From NCBI RefSeq assembly GCF_007954275.1, contig NZ_VOLT01000005.1:248001-312000 (forward strand): a stretch of 64,000 bases of DNA, given 5' to 3'. The stretch comes from Colwellia demingiae (GTDB lineage: Bacteria > Pseudomonadota > Gammaproteobacteria > Enterobacterales > Alteromonadaceae). This document shows positions 54,382 to 63,422 of this stretch, piece by piece. Each line of letters begins with the position of its first letter. Within the stretch, counting starts at the first letter, position 1. The translations under genes were made by a program, and so were the position numbers. The notes under the pieces were generated by a model. It had not been told where the DNA came from, made no database searches, and saw only the letters and a program-made list of their open reading frames with translations.

Positions 54382-55227
54382 TTAATATAAACTGCCCGTA
54401 TTCACTACCGGTTGAGTACTTTTATCACTACATAACACTACCAATAAATTACTGACCATGGCTGCTTTACGCTCTTCATCAAGTTCAACAATACCTTTTT
54501 CTGATAGTTGACTCAATGCCATCTCTACCATCCCTACAGCGCCATCAACAATCAGTCTACGTGCAGCTATAATGGCAGAAGCTTGTTGTCTTTGCAGCAT
54601 AGCATTAGCGATTTCTGGCGCATAAGCTAAATGACTAATACGTGCTTCGTGTACTCTAACGCCCGCTTTCCCTAATCGTTGCTGTATTTCTATTTTTAAT
54701 GCTTCAGAGACTTCTTGTGGATGGCTACGTAATGCAACTTCATCACCTTCATGTTGATCATAAGGATAACTAATCGCCATATTACGTAAAGCCGATTCAC
54801 TTTGAATATTTACAAAACTGATATAATCGTCCACTTCAAAAGAGGCCTCTGCAGTATCATCTACCGACCATACAACTACAGTAGCTATTTCAATAGGATT
54901 ACCATGATTATCATTCACTTTCATCTGGTTGGATTCAAAGTTTCGAATTCGCAATGAAATATTCTTACGCATAAACAGAGGAATAGTCCAACGTAAACCG
55001 CTTGCCTTTACCGAGCCAACATAGCTCCCAAAGAAAGTCATTACCTTCGCTTGGTTTGGTTGCACCATAAAAAAACCAGGAATTGCTGCCACAGTCACTA
55101 TAAATACAAGTACAGTGACTATTTCTATATTGCCTATCGCAGCTTGACTAACAATAAATGCCGCAGCGGCTAACAAGACAATAAAAATACCGTAACCGTT
55201 AATTGAAAAACCTATATTCTCGTTCAT
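54382..55227 (-). CDS. SPFH/Band-7 domain membrane protein
   Basis: The 281-residue protein has two N-terminal membrane helices (about 9-28 and 32-52) and then an SPFH domain: [40 protein letters not shown] and [20 protein letters not shown], ending in a short coiled region. Relatives of this kind form oligomeric membrane microdomains that steer proteases such as FtsH (HflK/C, QmcA). The ATG at 55227 has GAAGGAG upstream. It precedes the Arc-like gene. The pair plus yhbY lies between two inverted MITE copies. Confidence 0.88.
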   Translation of the reverse strand: MNENIGFSINGYGIFIVLLAAAAFIVSQAAIGNIEIVTVLVFIVTVAAIPGFFMVQPNQAKVMTFFGSYVGSVKASGLRWTIPLFMRKNISLRIRNFESNQMKVNDNHGNPIEIATVVVWSVDDTAEASFEVDDYISFVNIQSESALRNMAISYPYDQHEGDEVALRSHPQEVSEALKIEIQQRLGKAGVRVHEARISHLAYAPEIANAMLQRQQASAIIAARRLIVDGAVGMVEMALSQLSEKGIVELDEERKAAMVSNLLVVLCSDKSTQPVVNTGSLY

Positions 55228-55316
55228 GCTAACTCCTTCGAATGAATTAAAGTGATATCATTTTGATATCACAAAAGAGTACTATTGATCTCGCTACTTT
55301 GCAAGACGATTGTTTT

Positions 55317-55591
55317 ATACCAAGTCCATTAAGTTATTTCACACTCAGCGAGAATAAAAAGGCTTAGAGGCAAGGCATTGATTGAAGAGAATAGTTATTC
55401 TATTGTCAAAATCAATAACGCTGTATGTAAGCCTTTTGAACTCGCCCTTGGGAGCTTGTCAGAAAAGCAATAACTGCACGAATCTGTTAGATATAGAATG
55501 ACTATACCAGCACAAATGTCATTTGTTATAACTTCTCTGACATAGCTCTGACATAGCTCTGAGGAGGGAATAAATTTAATGGAATTGGTGT
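55317..55591. mobile_element. 275-bp MITE-like element, copy 2 (inverted)
   Basis: It starts ATACCAAGTCCATTAA at 55317 and ends TTAATGGAATTGGTGT at 55591. It aligns with copy 1 on the opposite strand almost throughout. A duplicated CTCTGACATAG segment near 55543-55565 explains most of the 9-bp length difference. No transposase is encoded. It fills most of the 504-bp gap between the SPFH gene and greA. Confidence 0.8.
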
Positions 55592-55641
55592 TACATAAAA
55601 ATCAGGCTACTTTGATTATTGCTCATTTAAGTAACGCCCAC

Positions 55642-55676
55642 AAAAAAGGCCGAAAACATGACGTTTTCGACCTTTT
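55642..55676 (-). terminator. Terminator of greA
   Basis: AAAAGG-C-CGAAAAC and GTTTTCG-A-CCTTTT (55644-55657, 55663-55676) pair with one C-A mismatch around a 5-nt loop, with a T-run on the minus strand. It lies 56 bp past the greA stop. Confidence 0.9.
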
Positions 55677-55731
55677 ACCTAAACAACGATAGCAGTATAA
55701 AATACCTTAATCGCTGTTTAAAAGTATTGCG

Positions 55732-56208
55732 TTAGATATGCTCAACGGAAACAATTTCATACTCTACTACGCCACCAGGAATAGTTATTTCAATTTCACT
55801 ATCAACTTCTTTACCAATTAAACCGCGGGCAATAGGTGAGTTAACTGAAATACGACCTGTTTTAAAATCAGCTTCATCATCGCCAACAATTTGATAAGTC
55901 ACTTCAACTTCGGTATCAAGGTTCAATAACGTAACAGTGGTGCCAAAAATAACTTTGCCATGGTTAGGTATTGCCTTTACGTCAATCACTTGTGCGTTAC
56001 ATAAGCGACCTTCGATATCTTGTATACGACCTTCACAAAAGCCCTGCTCTTCTTTTGCAGCATGATATTCGGCATTTTCTTTTAAGTCGCCGTGCTCACG
56101 AGCAGTGGCAATATCTTTAACAATGCGCGGACGCTTTTCTGTTTTTAACACTTTAAGCTCTGCGTGTAATAGATCAGAGCCACGAAGGGTCATTGGGTAT
56201 TTAGTCAT
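55732..56208 (-). CDS. greA: Transcription elongation factor GreA
   Basis: The 158-residue protein has the GreA N-terminal coiled coil (about 10-75, with the acidic tip in [22 protein letters not shown]) and a C-terminal FKBP-like domain ([33 protein letters not shown]). It rescues backtracked RNA polymerase by stimulating transcript cleavage. The length matches E. coli GreA. It lies downstream of carB as in Pseudomonas. A 30-nt structured repeat sits between carB and greA. Confidence 0.97.
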   Translation of the reverse strand: MTKYPMTLRGSDLLHAELKVLKTEKRPRIVKDIATAREHGDLKENAEYHAAKEEQGFCEGRIQDIEGRLCNAQVIDVKAIPNHGKVIFGTTVTLLNLDTEVEVTYQIVGDDEADFKTGRISVNSPIARGLIGKEVDSEIEITIPGGVVEYEIVSVEHI

Positions 56209-56304
56209 AATTTTTATCTTTTCTTTCTATATTTTAGGTAAGAATAAAATATTTATTCAAATAAATATAAGTAACGAAGCTAGTTTATGTGATAGCTAGG
56301 CGGA

Positions 56305-56334
56305 AGCGCGGAGTTGACGAATGTCAATGAGCAC
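56305..56334. repeat. 30-nt structured repeat, copy 2
   Basis: AGCGCGGAG, a TTGAC/GTCAA stem around GAAT, then TGAGCAC: the same motif as 3816-3845, where the stem reads CTTAC/GTAAG. The flanks TAGCT-GGA and TCC-AGCTA (56293-56349) can extend the hairpin in this copy. Confidence 0.65.
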
Positions 56335-56343
56335 GTCCAACAA

Positions 56344-56371
56344 AGCTAACACTTAAAATAGCAAGTTAGCT
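56344..56371 (-). terminator. Hairpin after carB
   Basis: AGCTAAC and GTTAGCT (56344-56350, 56365-56371) pair perfectly over 7 bp around a 14-nt loop; on the minus strand TTGTT follows. It lies 8 bp past the carB stop. As a terminator it is weak. Confidence 0.55.
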
Positions 56372-56378
56372 GTTTTAT

Positions 56379-59300
56379 TTACAACGTGTTATGCAACTCT
56401 TGCACGGTACGTACAGTACTCATTTCATCGGCAGAATGAGCCATACAGCTAGCAAATGCAGCATTTAATGTCGTTGTGTAAGCCACTTTATAACGTAATG
56501 CACCGCCACGTAATACTTTTGAATCTTCAATAGCTTTACGACCTTCAGTGGTATTAATAATATAGCTGTATTCACTATTTTTGATTCTATCAAGAATATG
56601 TGGACGACCTTCATGTACTTTATTAACACGACGAACCGGAACGCCCGCTTCACGTAAAATCACTTCAGTACCGTGAGTTGCATCTATATCATAACCCAAA
56701 TCAACCATGATTTTAGCTAATTCTAGCACACGTTTTTTATCACTATCACGTACAGAAATTAATGCGCGACCTGTTTTAGGAACAGATACACCAGCGCCTA
56801 GGTTAGCTTTAGCATAAGCTTCTTCGAACGTATCACCTACGCCCATTACTTCACCTGTTGAACGCATTTCTGGTCCAACTAAAGGATCACTACCATGAAA
56901 CTTGTTAAACGGTATCACAACTTCTTTAACAGAGAAATACTTCGGAATAACTTCCTTGGTTATGCCCTGCTCTTTCAGTGATTTGCCCGCCATTACGCGT
57001 GCGCCGACTTTAGCAAGTGGTACTGATGTTGCTTTAGAAACAAACGGAATGGTACGGGCAGCACGTGGGTTTACTTCAATGATATAAACTTCATTGTCTT
57101 TAACCGCCATTTGCGTATTCATTAAACCAATAACACCTAGCTCAAACGCTAAATCTGTTACTTGCTTGCGCATCACATCTTGAATTTCTTGGCTTAAGCT
57201 ATAAGCTGGTAATGAACATGCGCTATCACCTGAGTGAACACCGGCTTGTTCAATGTGCTGCATAATGCCGCCAATTACAACGTCAGTGCCATCACAAACT
57301 ACGTCAATATCAACTTCAATCGCATCATCAAGGAAGTGATCAAGTAATACTGGCGAATCATTAGAAACACTTACCGCTTCTGTCATGTAACGACGTAAGT
57401 CGTCTAAGTCATAAACGATTTCCATCGCTCGGCCACCTAATACATAAGATGGACGTACAACTAACGGGAAGCCAATACCTTCGGCTTTAGCCATAGCTTC
57501 TTCTATTGATGTTACTGTGGCATTTTCAGGTTGCAATAAACCTAAACGGTCAACGGCTTGCTGGAAACGTTCTCTATCTTCAGCTCTATCAATAGCATCT
57601 GGAGAAGTACCAATGATTGGTACACCAGCCGCTTCTAAAGCACGTGCTAATTTAAGTGGTGTTTGACCACCGTATTGCACAATAACGCCTTTAGGTTTTT
57701 CAATACGAACAATTTCCAGTACATCTTCAAAAGTAATTGATTCAAAGTATAAACGGTCTGAGGTATCGTAATCGGTAGAAACAGTTTCAGGGTTACAGTT
57801 AACCATGATAGTTTCATAACCATCTTCACGTAGTGCTAATGCAGCATGAACACAACAGTAATCAAATTCAATACCTTGACCAATACGGTTAGGGCCACCA
57901 CCTAAAATCATAATTGATTCTTTGTCGGTCGGGTTTGATTCACATTCTTCATCGTAGGTTGAATACATATAAGCCGTATCAGAGCTAAACTCTGCCGCAC
58001 AAGTATCAACACGTTTGTAAACTGGATAAATATCTGCATTATGACGTTTTTTACGTACTTCAGCTTCAGACACACCAATAAGATCGGCTAAACGAGAATC
58101 GGCAAAACCTTTACGCTTAAGTTTACGTAGATACTCAGGGTTTAATATTTTTAAACCGCCTTCGATAACTTTTGCTTCTTCTAAAACAATGTCTTCTATT
58201 TGTACTAAGAACCAACGATCAATCATTGTTGTTCTATAAACGTCTTCAACGGTTAAACCTAAACGGAAAGCGTCAGCTACATACCAGATACGGTCAGCAC
58301 CTGCTTCTTGAAGCTCGTGCATTATTTTGGTTTTAGCACCCGGCTGAGTTACATCAACAATAGAATCAAAACCATTAACGCCAACTTCTAAGCCACGTAA
58401 TGCTTTTTGCATAGATTCTTGTTGGTTACGGCCAATAGCCATTACTTCACCAACAGATTTCATTTGCGTAGTTAATCTGTCTTCTGCGCCAGCGAATTTT
58501 TCAAAATTAAAACGTGGGATCTTAGTTACTACGTAATCGATGGTTGGTTCAAATGATGCTGGTGTTTTGCCACCAGTAATATCATTACTTAACTCATCTA
58601 GCGTATAACCTACCGCTAACTTAGCCGCGATTTTAGCAATAGGGAAACCTGTTGCTTTTGATGCTAATGCTGATGAACGAGATACACGTGGGTTCATCTC
58701 GATAATAACCATACGGCCAGTTTCAGGACAAATACCGAACTGTACGTTTGAACCACCTGTTTCAACACCAATTTCACGTAATACCGCTAAAGAAGCGTTA
58801 CGCATAATTTGGTATTCTTTATCAGTTAATGTTTGCGCTGGTGCAACAGTAATTGAATCGCCAGTGTGGATACCCATAGGGTCAATGTTTTCAATCGCAC
58901 AAATAATGATACAGTTATCATTTTTGTCGCGAACCACTTCCATTTCATATTCTTTCCAACCGATTAATGATTCATCGATTAGTAATTCTGATGTTGGAGA
59001 AAGGTCTAAGCCACGCGTACAAATTTCATCAAATTCTTCGATGTTGTATGCGATACCGCCACCGGTGCCACCCATGGTAAATGAAGGACGTATAATACAA
59101 GGGAAACCTAGTATTTTACTTGCCGCGTGCGCTTCTTCAATAGTATGTACAATCTCAGCATTTGGCGTATCAAGGCCAATCGCTTTCATTGCTTTATCAA
59201 AACGAGATCTGTCTTCTGCTTTATCAATTGCGTCAGCAGTAGCACCAATCATTTCAACATTAAATTCTTTTAGTACGCCTTTGGCTTCAAGTTCTAAAGC

Positions 59301-59594
59301 ACAGTTTAATGCGGTTTGACCACCCATAGTAGGTAGCACAGCACAAGGACGTTCTTTTTCAATAATATTACGTACAACTTCCCAGTGAATTGGTTCGATA
59401 TAAGTCGCATCGGCCATATCAGGGTCAGTCATTATCGTTGCCGGGTTAGAGTTAACTAAAATAACTCGATAACCTTCTTCACGAAGTGCTTTACACGCTT
59501 GAGCGCCAGAATAATCAAACTCACAGGCTTGGCCAATAACGATTGGACCTGCACCTAAGATCAAGATACTTTTTAAATCAGTACGTTTTCCCAT
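56379..59594 (-). CDS. carB: Carbamoyl-phosphate synthase large subunit
   Basis: The 1071-residue enzyme has two homologous ATP-grasp halves (carboxyphosphate about 1-400, carbamate about 550-930). They are recognised by [20 protein letters not shown] and [18 protein letters not shown], paired with [14 protein letters not shown] and [15 protein letters not shown], and by [13 protein letters not shown] and [14 protein letters not shown]. The C-terminal MGS-like allosteric domain (about 935-1071) holds the ornithine/UMP site. It makes carbamoyl phosphate for pyrimidines and arginine. It follows carA by 28 bp. Confidence 0.98.
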   Translation of the reverse strand: MGKRTDLKSILILGAGPIVIGQACEFDYSGAQACKALREEGYRVILVNSNPATIMTDPDMADATYIEPIHWEVVRNIIEKERPCAVLPTMGGQTALNCALELEAKGVLKEFNVEMIGATADAIDKAEDRSRFDKAMKAIGLDTPNAEIVHTIEEAHAASKILGFPCIIRPSFTMGGTGGGIAYNIEEFDEICTRGLDLSPTSELLIDESLIGWKEYEMEVVRDKNDNCIIICAIENIDPMGIHTGDSITVAPAQTLTDKEYQIMRNASLAVLREIGVETGGSNVQFGICPETGRMVIIEMNPRVSRSSALASKATGFPIAKIAAKLAVGYTLDELSNDITGGKTPASFEPTIDYVVTKIPRFNFEKFAGAEDRLTTQMKSVGEVMAIGRNQQESMQKALRGLEVGVNGFDSIVDVTQPGAKTKIMHELQEAGADRIWYVADAFRLGLTVEDVYRTTMIDRWFLVQIEDIVLEEAKVIEGGLKILNPEYLRKLKRKGFADSRLADLIGVSEAEVRKKRHNADIYPVYKRVDTCAAEFSSDTAYMYSTYDEECESNPTDKESIMILGGGPNRIGQGIEFDYCCVHAALALREDGYETIMVNCNPETVSTDYDTSDRLYFESITFEDVLEIVRIEKPKGVIVQYGGQTPLKLARALEAAGVPIIGTSPDAIDRAEDRERFQQAVDRLGLLQPENATVTSIEEAMAKAEGIGFPLVVRPSYVLGGRAMEIVYDLDDLRRYMTEAVSVSNDSPVLLDHFLDDAIEVDIDVVCDGTDVVIGGIMQHIEQAGVHSGDSACSLPAYSLSQEIQDVMRKQVTDLAFELGVIGLMNTQMAVKDNEVYIIEVNPRAARTIPFVSKATSVPLAKVGARVMAGKSLKEQGITKEVIPKYFSVKEVVIPFNKFHGSDPLVGPEMRSTGEVMGVGDTFEEAYAKANLGAGVSVPKTGRALISVRDSDKKRVLELAKIMVDLGYDIDATHGTEVILREAGVPVRRVNKVHEGRPHILDRIKNSEYSYIINTTEGRKAIEDSKVLRGGALRYKVAYTTTLNAAFASCMAHSADEMSTVRTVQELHNTL

Positions 59595-59622
59595 TATTTT
59601 CTCTCTTCTCTTGTCTGTCGGT

Positions 59623-60798
59623 TTAAGCGTTGTTTGATTTGTAGGTTTTGATCAAGTCAATAAAGTGATCAAATAACGGCGCTGCATCGTGTGGACCAGG
59701 ACTTGCTTCTGGGTGACCTTGGAAGCTAAATGCTGGTTTATCTGTGCGATGTATACCTTGCAATGAATCATCAAACAATGATTTGTGCGTTACGGTTAAG
59801 TTACTTGGTAAGTTAGCTTCATCAACAGCAAAACCGTGGTTTTGTGAAGTAATCATAACGACATCACGTTCTAAATCTTTCACCGGGTGGTTAGCACCGT
59901 GATGACCAAACTTCATTTTAACTGTGCTTGCGCCACTTGCTAGGCCAAGTAATTGATGACCTAAACAAATACCAAAAACAGGTGTTTCTGTTTCTAAGAA
60001 TGTTTTAATCGCAGTAATAGCGTAATCACATGGCTCTGGGTCACCAGGTCCATTTGATAAGAAAATGCCGTCTGGATTCATAGCCAGTACTTCACTTGCT
60101 GGTGTTTGTGCAGGTACCACGGTTAATTTACAACCACGGTCAACTAACATACGCAGGATGTTATGTTTAGCGCCAAAATCGTAGGCTACAACATGGAATT
60201 CAAATTTTTCTGGTTGAGTAAAACCTGTACCGGTGTTAGCACCATTGCTTAAATCAAGAGTCCAGCTACCACTCGTCCATTCATATTGTTCTTTAGTAGA
60301 AACAACTTTCGCTAAATCCATGCCCTTAAGACCTGGAAAAGCTTTTGCTTTTGTTAGTGCATCAGCTTGTAGAGTTTCATCGCTACTGTCATCAAGTGTT
60401 AAGATGCAGCCATTTTGTGCACCTTTCTCACGTAAAATTCGTGTTAATTTACGTGTATCAATATCCGCAATACCTAAAATGTTATTAGCAATTAAGTAAT
60501 CACTTAAATTTTGTTCATTTCGAAAGTTACTAGCAAGTAATGGCAAATCACGAATAACCAAGCCTTTAGCAACAATGCTATTTGACTCTTTATCTTCGCT
60601 ATTAGTACCAGTATTACCGATGTGCGGGTAAGTCAGGGTAATAATTTGCTCTGCATATGATGGATCGGTAAGAATTTCCTGATAACCTGTCATAGAAGTG
60701 TTAAATACCACCTCCCCAACAGCCGACCCTTGTGCACCAATTGCGGTGCCTTTAAAAACAGTGCCGTCTTCAAGCACTAAAATAGCAGATGTAGCCAA
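59623..60798 (-). CDS. carA: Carbamoyl-phosphate synthase small subunit
   Basis: The start is a TTG at 60798 ([11 protein letters not shown] follows), because GGAGG lies five bases upstream and homologues begin there; an in-frame extension to 60885 is not homologous. The 391-residue glutamine amidotransferase has an N-terminal small-subunit domain with [13 protein letters not shown], and a class-I amidotransferase domain with the nucleophile in [12 protein letters not shown] (about residue 270) and QGHPEASPG with the catalytic His-Glu pair. It supplies ammonia to CarB. A TGTAC-N5-GTACA palindrome lies in its leader. Confidence 0.95.
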   Translation of the reverse strand: MATSAILVLEDGTVFKGTAIGAQGSAVGEVVFNTSMTGYQEILTDPSYAEQIITLTYPHIGNTGTNSEDKESNSIVAKGLVIRDLPLLASNFRNEQNLSDYLIANNILGIADIDTRKLTRILREKGAQNGCILTLDDSSDETLQADALTKAKAFPGLKGMDLAKVVSTKEQYEWTSGSWTLDLSNGANTGTGFTQPEKFEFHVVAYDFGAKHNILRMLVDRGCKLTVVPAQTPASEVLAMNPDGIFLSNGPGDPEPCDYAITAIKTFLETETPVFGICLGHQLLGLASGASTVKMKFGHHGANHPVKDLERDVVMITSQNHGFAVDEANLPSNLTVTHKSLFDDSLQGIHRTDKPAFSFQGHPEASPGPHDAAPLFDHFIDLIKTYKSNNA

Positions 60799-60869
60799 TG
60801 TAACCTCCAAAGAAGAAATAAACGTAAACGCGCATGTAACAGCAAGTGCTCCATGCATTTGCTTTTTAC

Positions 60870-60884
60870 TGTACTTCCCGTACA
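60870..60884. promoter_or_regulatory. TGTAC-N5-GTACA palindrome upstream of carA
   Basis: A perfect 5-bp inverted repeat with a TTCCC spacer lies 72 bp upstream of the carA start codon. A TTGACA (minus strand, 60892-60897) directly upstream gives a candidate -35, so the palindrome lies in the spacer of a possible promoter. The regulator is unknown; it does not match ArgR or PurR boxes. Confidence 0.35.
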
Positions 60885-61089
60885 AAAATAGCTGTCAAAA
60901 ACTGCTTTTCAGCTAAATTTTTGACAAAATCCACTTATTTTACGCTTGTACTTTACTTTCGTCTAGTAATAAAATGTAAAAACTCAGTCTTTTCTACCTT
61001 TTCCTAGCTTTTACTAGTCAAAGGTCTGAAAAGACAACTTATCTATAGTGAAATTTCGCCAATACCTAGATGTTAACTAAGTATTAACA

Positions 61090-61896
61090 TTAATCTTTTA
61101 ATCCGAGTACGTCTTGCATATCATAAAAACCAGCGTCAGCATCTTTTAACCAAAATGCTGCTCGCATAGCGCCGAGAGCAAATGTCATTCGTGAGCTAGC
61201 TTTATGAGTAATTTCAAGTCTTTCTCCTAAATCGGCAAAAAATGCAGTATGTTCACCAACAATATCGCCTGCTCTAACGGTTGCAAAACCAATAGTTTCT
61301 CTATCACGCTCTCCGGTTATGCCTTCACGCCCATAAACAGCAACTTTATTTAGGTCACGTCCTAATGTATCGGCAATGACTTGTCCCATTTTGACAGCAG
61401 TCCCAGACGGTGCATCTTTTTTAAATCGGTGATGCGCCTCAAAAATTTCTATATCAGTATAGTCGCCAATGGCTTTTGCGGTAATTTGCAATAACTTAAA
61501 CATTAAGTTAACGCCTACACTGGTATTAGGGGCTAAGATGACCGACATAGTTTTACCCGCTTGTTCAATAACCTGTACTTGCTCATCAGAAAAACCTGTC
61601 GTCCCTATGACTAAGGCTTTTTTGTTTTCGTTACACCAAGTAAGGTTTTCTAGCGTCGTTTCTATCGAGGTAAAGTCAATAAAAACATCTGCAGAAGCCA
61701 ATTGAGCTAACGCTGTTGATGTTTTAATACCAATGGCACCAATACCCGCCAACTCACCCAGATCAAAATCGACAAAAGATGAACTGGTACGTACGCTACC
61801 ACCAACTAATTCGATACTTGCATGCTCATGAGCTGCTTGAATTAAATTGCGTCCCATACGTCCACTGCAACCTAAAATAGCTACTTTTACTTTCAT
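61090..61896 (-). CDS. dapB: 4-hydroxy-tetrahydrodipicolinate reductase
   Basis: The 268-residue enzyme begins [20 protein letters not shown] with the dinucleotide-binding loop. It has [25 protein letters not shown] and [19 protein letters not shown] with the catalytic His and Lys (about residues 155-160). [15 protein letters not shown] and [13 protein letters not shown] complete the family pattern. It reduces hydroxy-tetrahydrodipicolinate in lysine and diaminopimelate synthesis. It precedes carA by 291 bp, matching dapB-carA-carB order in Pseudomonas. Confidence 0.97.
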   Translation of the reverse strand: MKVKVAILGCSGRMGRNLIQAAHEHASIELVGGSVRTSSSFVDFDLGELAGIGAIGIKTSTALAQLASADVFIDFTSIETTLENLTWCNENKKALVIGTTGFSDEQVQVIEQAGKTMSVILAPNTSVGVNLMFKLLQITAKAIGDYTDIEIFEAHHRFKKDAPSGTAVKMGQVIADTLGRDLNKVAVYGREGITGERDRETIGFATVRAGDIVGEHTAFFADLGERLEITHKASSRMTFALGAMRAAFWLKDADAGFYDMQDVLGLKD

Positions 61897-61999
61897 ATTG
61901 TTCTCTACTGTTCATTTGATAAGAGCGGAAACCGCCGATAAATTTAATTAAATTCTTGCTACTACCTATTCGCAACACCCTATTAGTAATGAATAGGTG

Positions 62000-62419
62000 T
62001 CACCAATCAAGTGGCTCAGTTAATGTTAACGAGCTATCAAGCTCATGAGAAATAACATTAATAATTTTCAATGCCCCTTCACTGTCTAACACATGGTAAA
62101 TCGCAGTAAAGTCAGCAAAGACTTGCCCCTGGCCATCGATAAAATCCCAATCTATGCACACTAAATATAACTGTTTACTGACTTGCTCGAAAGACGCTTT
62201 CTTCGCAATAATATCACTCGTCTTCGCTTCTTTAAGTTGAGTGAAGATAGAACCAAATTCTTGGATACAATCAGATGGGCTTGAAAGTAAAATTATTTTA
62301 TCAGGTGTATTTAGTGTGCATGGTAAGTGATAACAACGGCTTACTTCATTAATATCATAATGAATAAATGCATTTTGATAACGTTTAAAGAGTTCTTGTA
62401 ACTTGATATCAATTCGCAT
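62000..62419 (-). CDS. NTF2-like small protein of unknown function
   Basis: The start is the ATG at 62419 (RIDIKLQELFKRYQ follows), with GGTGAG 10 bases upstream; a GTG at 62434 would abut that site. The 139-residue protein is predicted to fold as helix plus beta-sheet in the NTF2/SnoaL pattern: FKRYQNAFIHYDINEVSRCYHLPCTLNTPD, here cited as the segment at about residues 9-38, and a late strand pair CIDWDFIDGQGQVFADFTAIYHV at about 86-108. No catalytic residues are recognised. It lies between dapB and the fklB-type gene on the same strand. Confidence 0.6.
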   Translation of the reverse strand: MRIDIKLQELFKRYQNAFIHYDINEVSRCYHLPCTLNTPDKIILLSSPSDCIQEFGSIFTQLKEAKTSDIIAKKASFEQVSKQLYLVCIDWDFIDGQGQVFADFTAIYHVLDSEGALKIINVISHELDSSLTLTEPLDW

Positions 62420-62485
62420 AAAAAATTTACTCACCCTTGCTGGTTAAAATTAACCATAGCTGCGTTACATCAATTAGTTTTAGCT

Positions 62486-62513
62486 TAAAAAAAAGCCCTC
62501 AATTGAGGGCTTT
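62486..62513 (-). terminator. Terminator of the FklB-type gene
   Basis: A perfect palindrome (AAAGCCCTCAA / TTGAGGGCTTT, 62492-62513) is followed by eight T on the minus strand. It lies 16 bp past the stop codon. Confidence 0.93.
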
Positions 62514-62529
62514 CATTATAATACGATAT

Positions 62530-63141
62530 TTATTTGATGCTTAATAATTCAACATCAAAAACTAACGTAGCATAAGGAGGTATAGCACCTTGAGAACCGC
62601 GCTCGCCGTATGCTAAATCATAAGGGATAGTTAATTTCCACTTACTGCCTTCAGTCATTAACTGTAGTGCTTCAGTCCAACCAGCGATAACGCCGTTTAC
62701 TGGGAATTCAGCTGGTTGGCCACGCTCAACAGAACTATCAAAAACATCACCGTTAGCAAAAGTACCGTGGTAATGAACACTTACAGTGCTTTCAGCTGAA
62801 GGTTTTTCACCTTCACCTGTAGTAATTACTTCGTACTGTAAACCAGACTCAGTTACAGTAACTTCATCACGCTTAGCGTTATCAGCTAAGAATATTTCGC
62901 CTTCAGCTGAAGCTTCTTTAGCGGCAGCTTGTTCTTGTTCTTGTAATTTTTTAGAAATTATAGAAAAAGCATCGTTTAAATCTTCATCTGAAACTTGGCT
63001 AGCCACATCAGCAAGAGCATCAGCAATACCAGCTTGTACAGCAGTGATATCAAACTCTTTAAAAGGGTTATTGCGAAGTTGGTCACCTAATTGACGACCT
63101 ACGCCATAACTAACACGTTGTTCAATAGTATCAAAACTCAT
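62530..63141 (-). CDS. fklB: FKBP-type peptidyl-prolyl isomerase (FklB type)
   Basis: The start is the ATG at 63141 (SFDTIEQRVSYGVG follows), matching E. coli FklB, with GGAG upstream; a start at 63171 adds ten residues with no homology. The 203-residue protein has a helical dimerisation domain (about 1-95) and a C-terminal FKBP domain: VHYHGTFANGDVFDSSVERG, EFPVNGVIAGWTEALQLM and YGERGSQGAIPPYATLVFDVELL. It lacks a signal peptide, so it acts in the cytoplasm. It catalyses proline cis-trans isomerisation. Confidence 0.92.
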   Translation of the reverse strand: MSFDTIEQRVSYGVGRQLGDQLRNNPFKEFDITAVQAGIADALADVASQVSDEDLNDAFSIISKKLQEQEQAAAKEASAEGEIFLADNAKRDEVTVTESGLQYEVITTGEGEKPSAESTVSVHYHGTFANGDVFDSSVERGQPAEFPVNGVIAGWTEALQLMTEGSKWKLTIPYDLAYGERGSQGAIPPYATLVFDVELLSIK

Positions 63142-63357
63142 TGGTATATAAACTCCAGACTGTACTGTCATTTTATTGATTAGTTTTTTGTAAACTTTAC
63201 TTTTAAAGTTAACTAAATTAATCGAAGGTTTAAAATTATCGCGATTCTAGCATAAAAGCTTTAATGCGAACAACTTGAAATTACCACCTGACCCGAGTAA
63301 TTATCAGTAAACGTCACCAGACAATAAAAGCCTAAATAATGCTAGGTACATATAAAT

Positions 63358-63392
63358 AAAAAAGCTAATTACTTTAAGGCAACTAGCTTTTT
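63358..63392 (-). terminator. Terminator of putP
   Basis: AAAAAGCTA and TAGCTTTTT (63359-63367, 63384-63392) form a 9-bp stem around a 16-nt loop, with a T-run on the minus strand. It lies 31 bp past the putP stop codon. Confidence 0.85.
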
Positions 63393-63402
63393 AGACAAAC
63401 GA

Positions 63403-63419
63403 TTTAATAGACTTGGTAT
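63403..63419. repeat. Solitary MITE end
   Basis: TTTAATAGACTTGGTAT contains all 16 bases of the right terminus of the element at 53420-53685. No second end is found within 300 bp on either side. It lies between the putP stop codon and its terminator. Confidence 0.55.
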
Positions 63420-63422
63420 ATG

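Noticed and set aside
60799-60885. carA beginning at the upstream ATG (extra 29 residues)
   Set aside because: The extension is hydrophobic and unlike known CarA proteins, while GGAGG sits correctly before the TTG at 60798.
60799-60960. ArgR box, PurR box or attenuator with leader peptide for carAB
   Set aside because: No match to the ArgR or PurR consensus and no separate leader ORF ahead of a terminator/antiterminator pair was seen.
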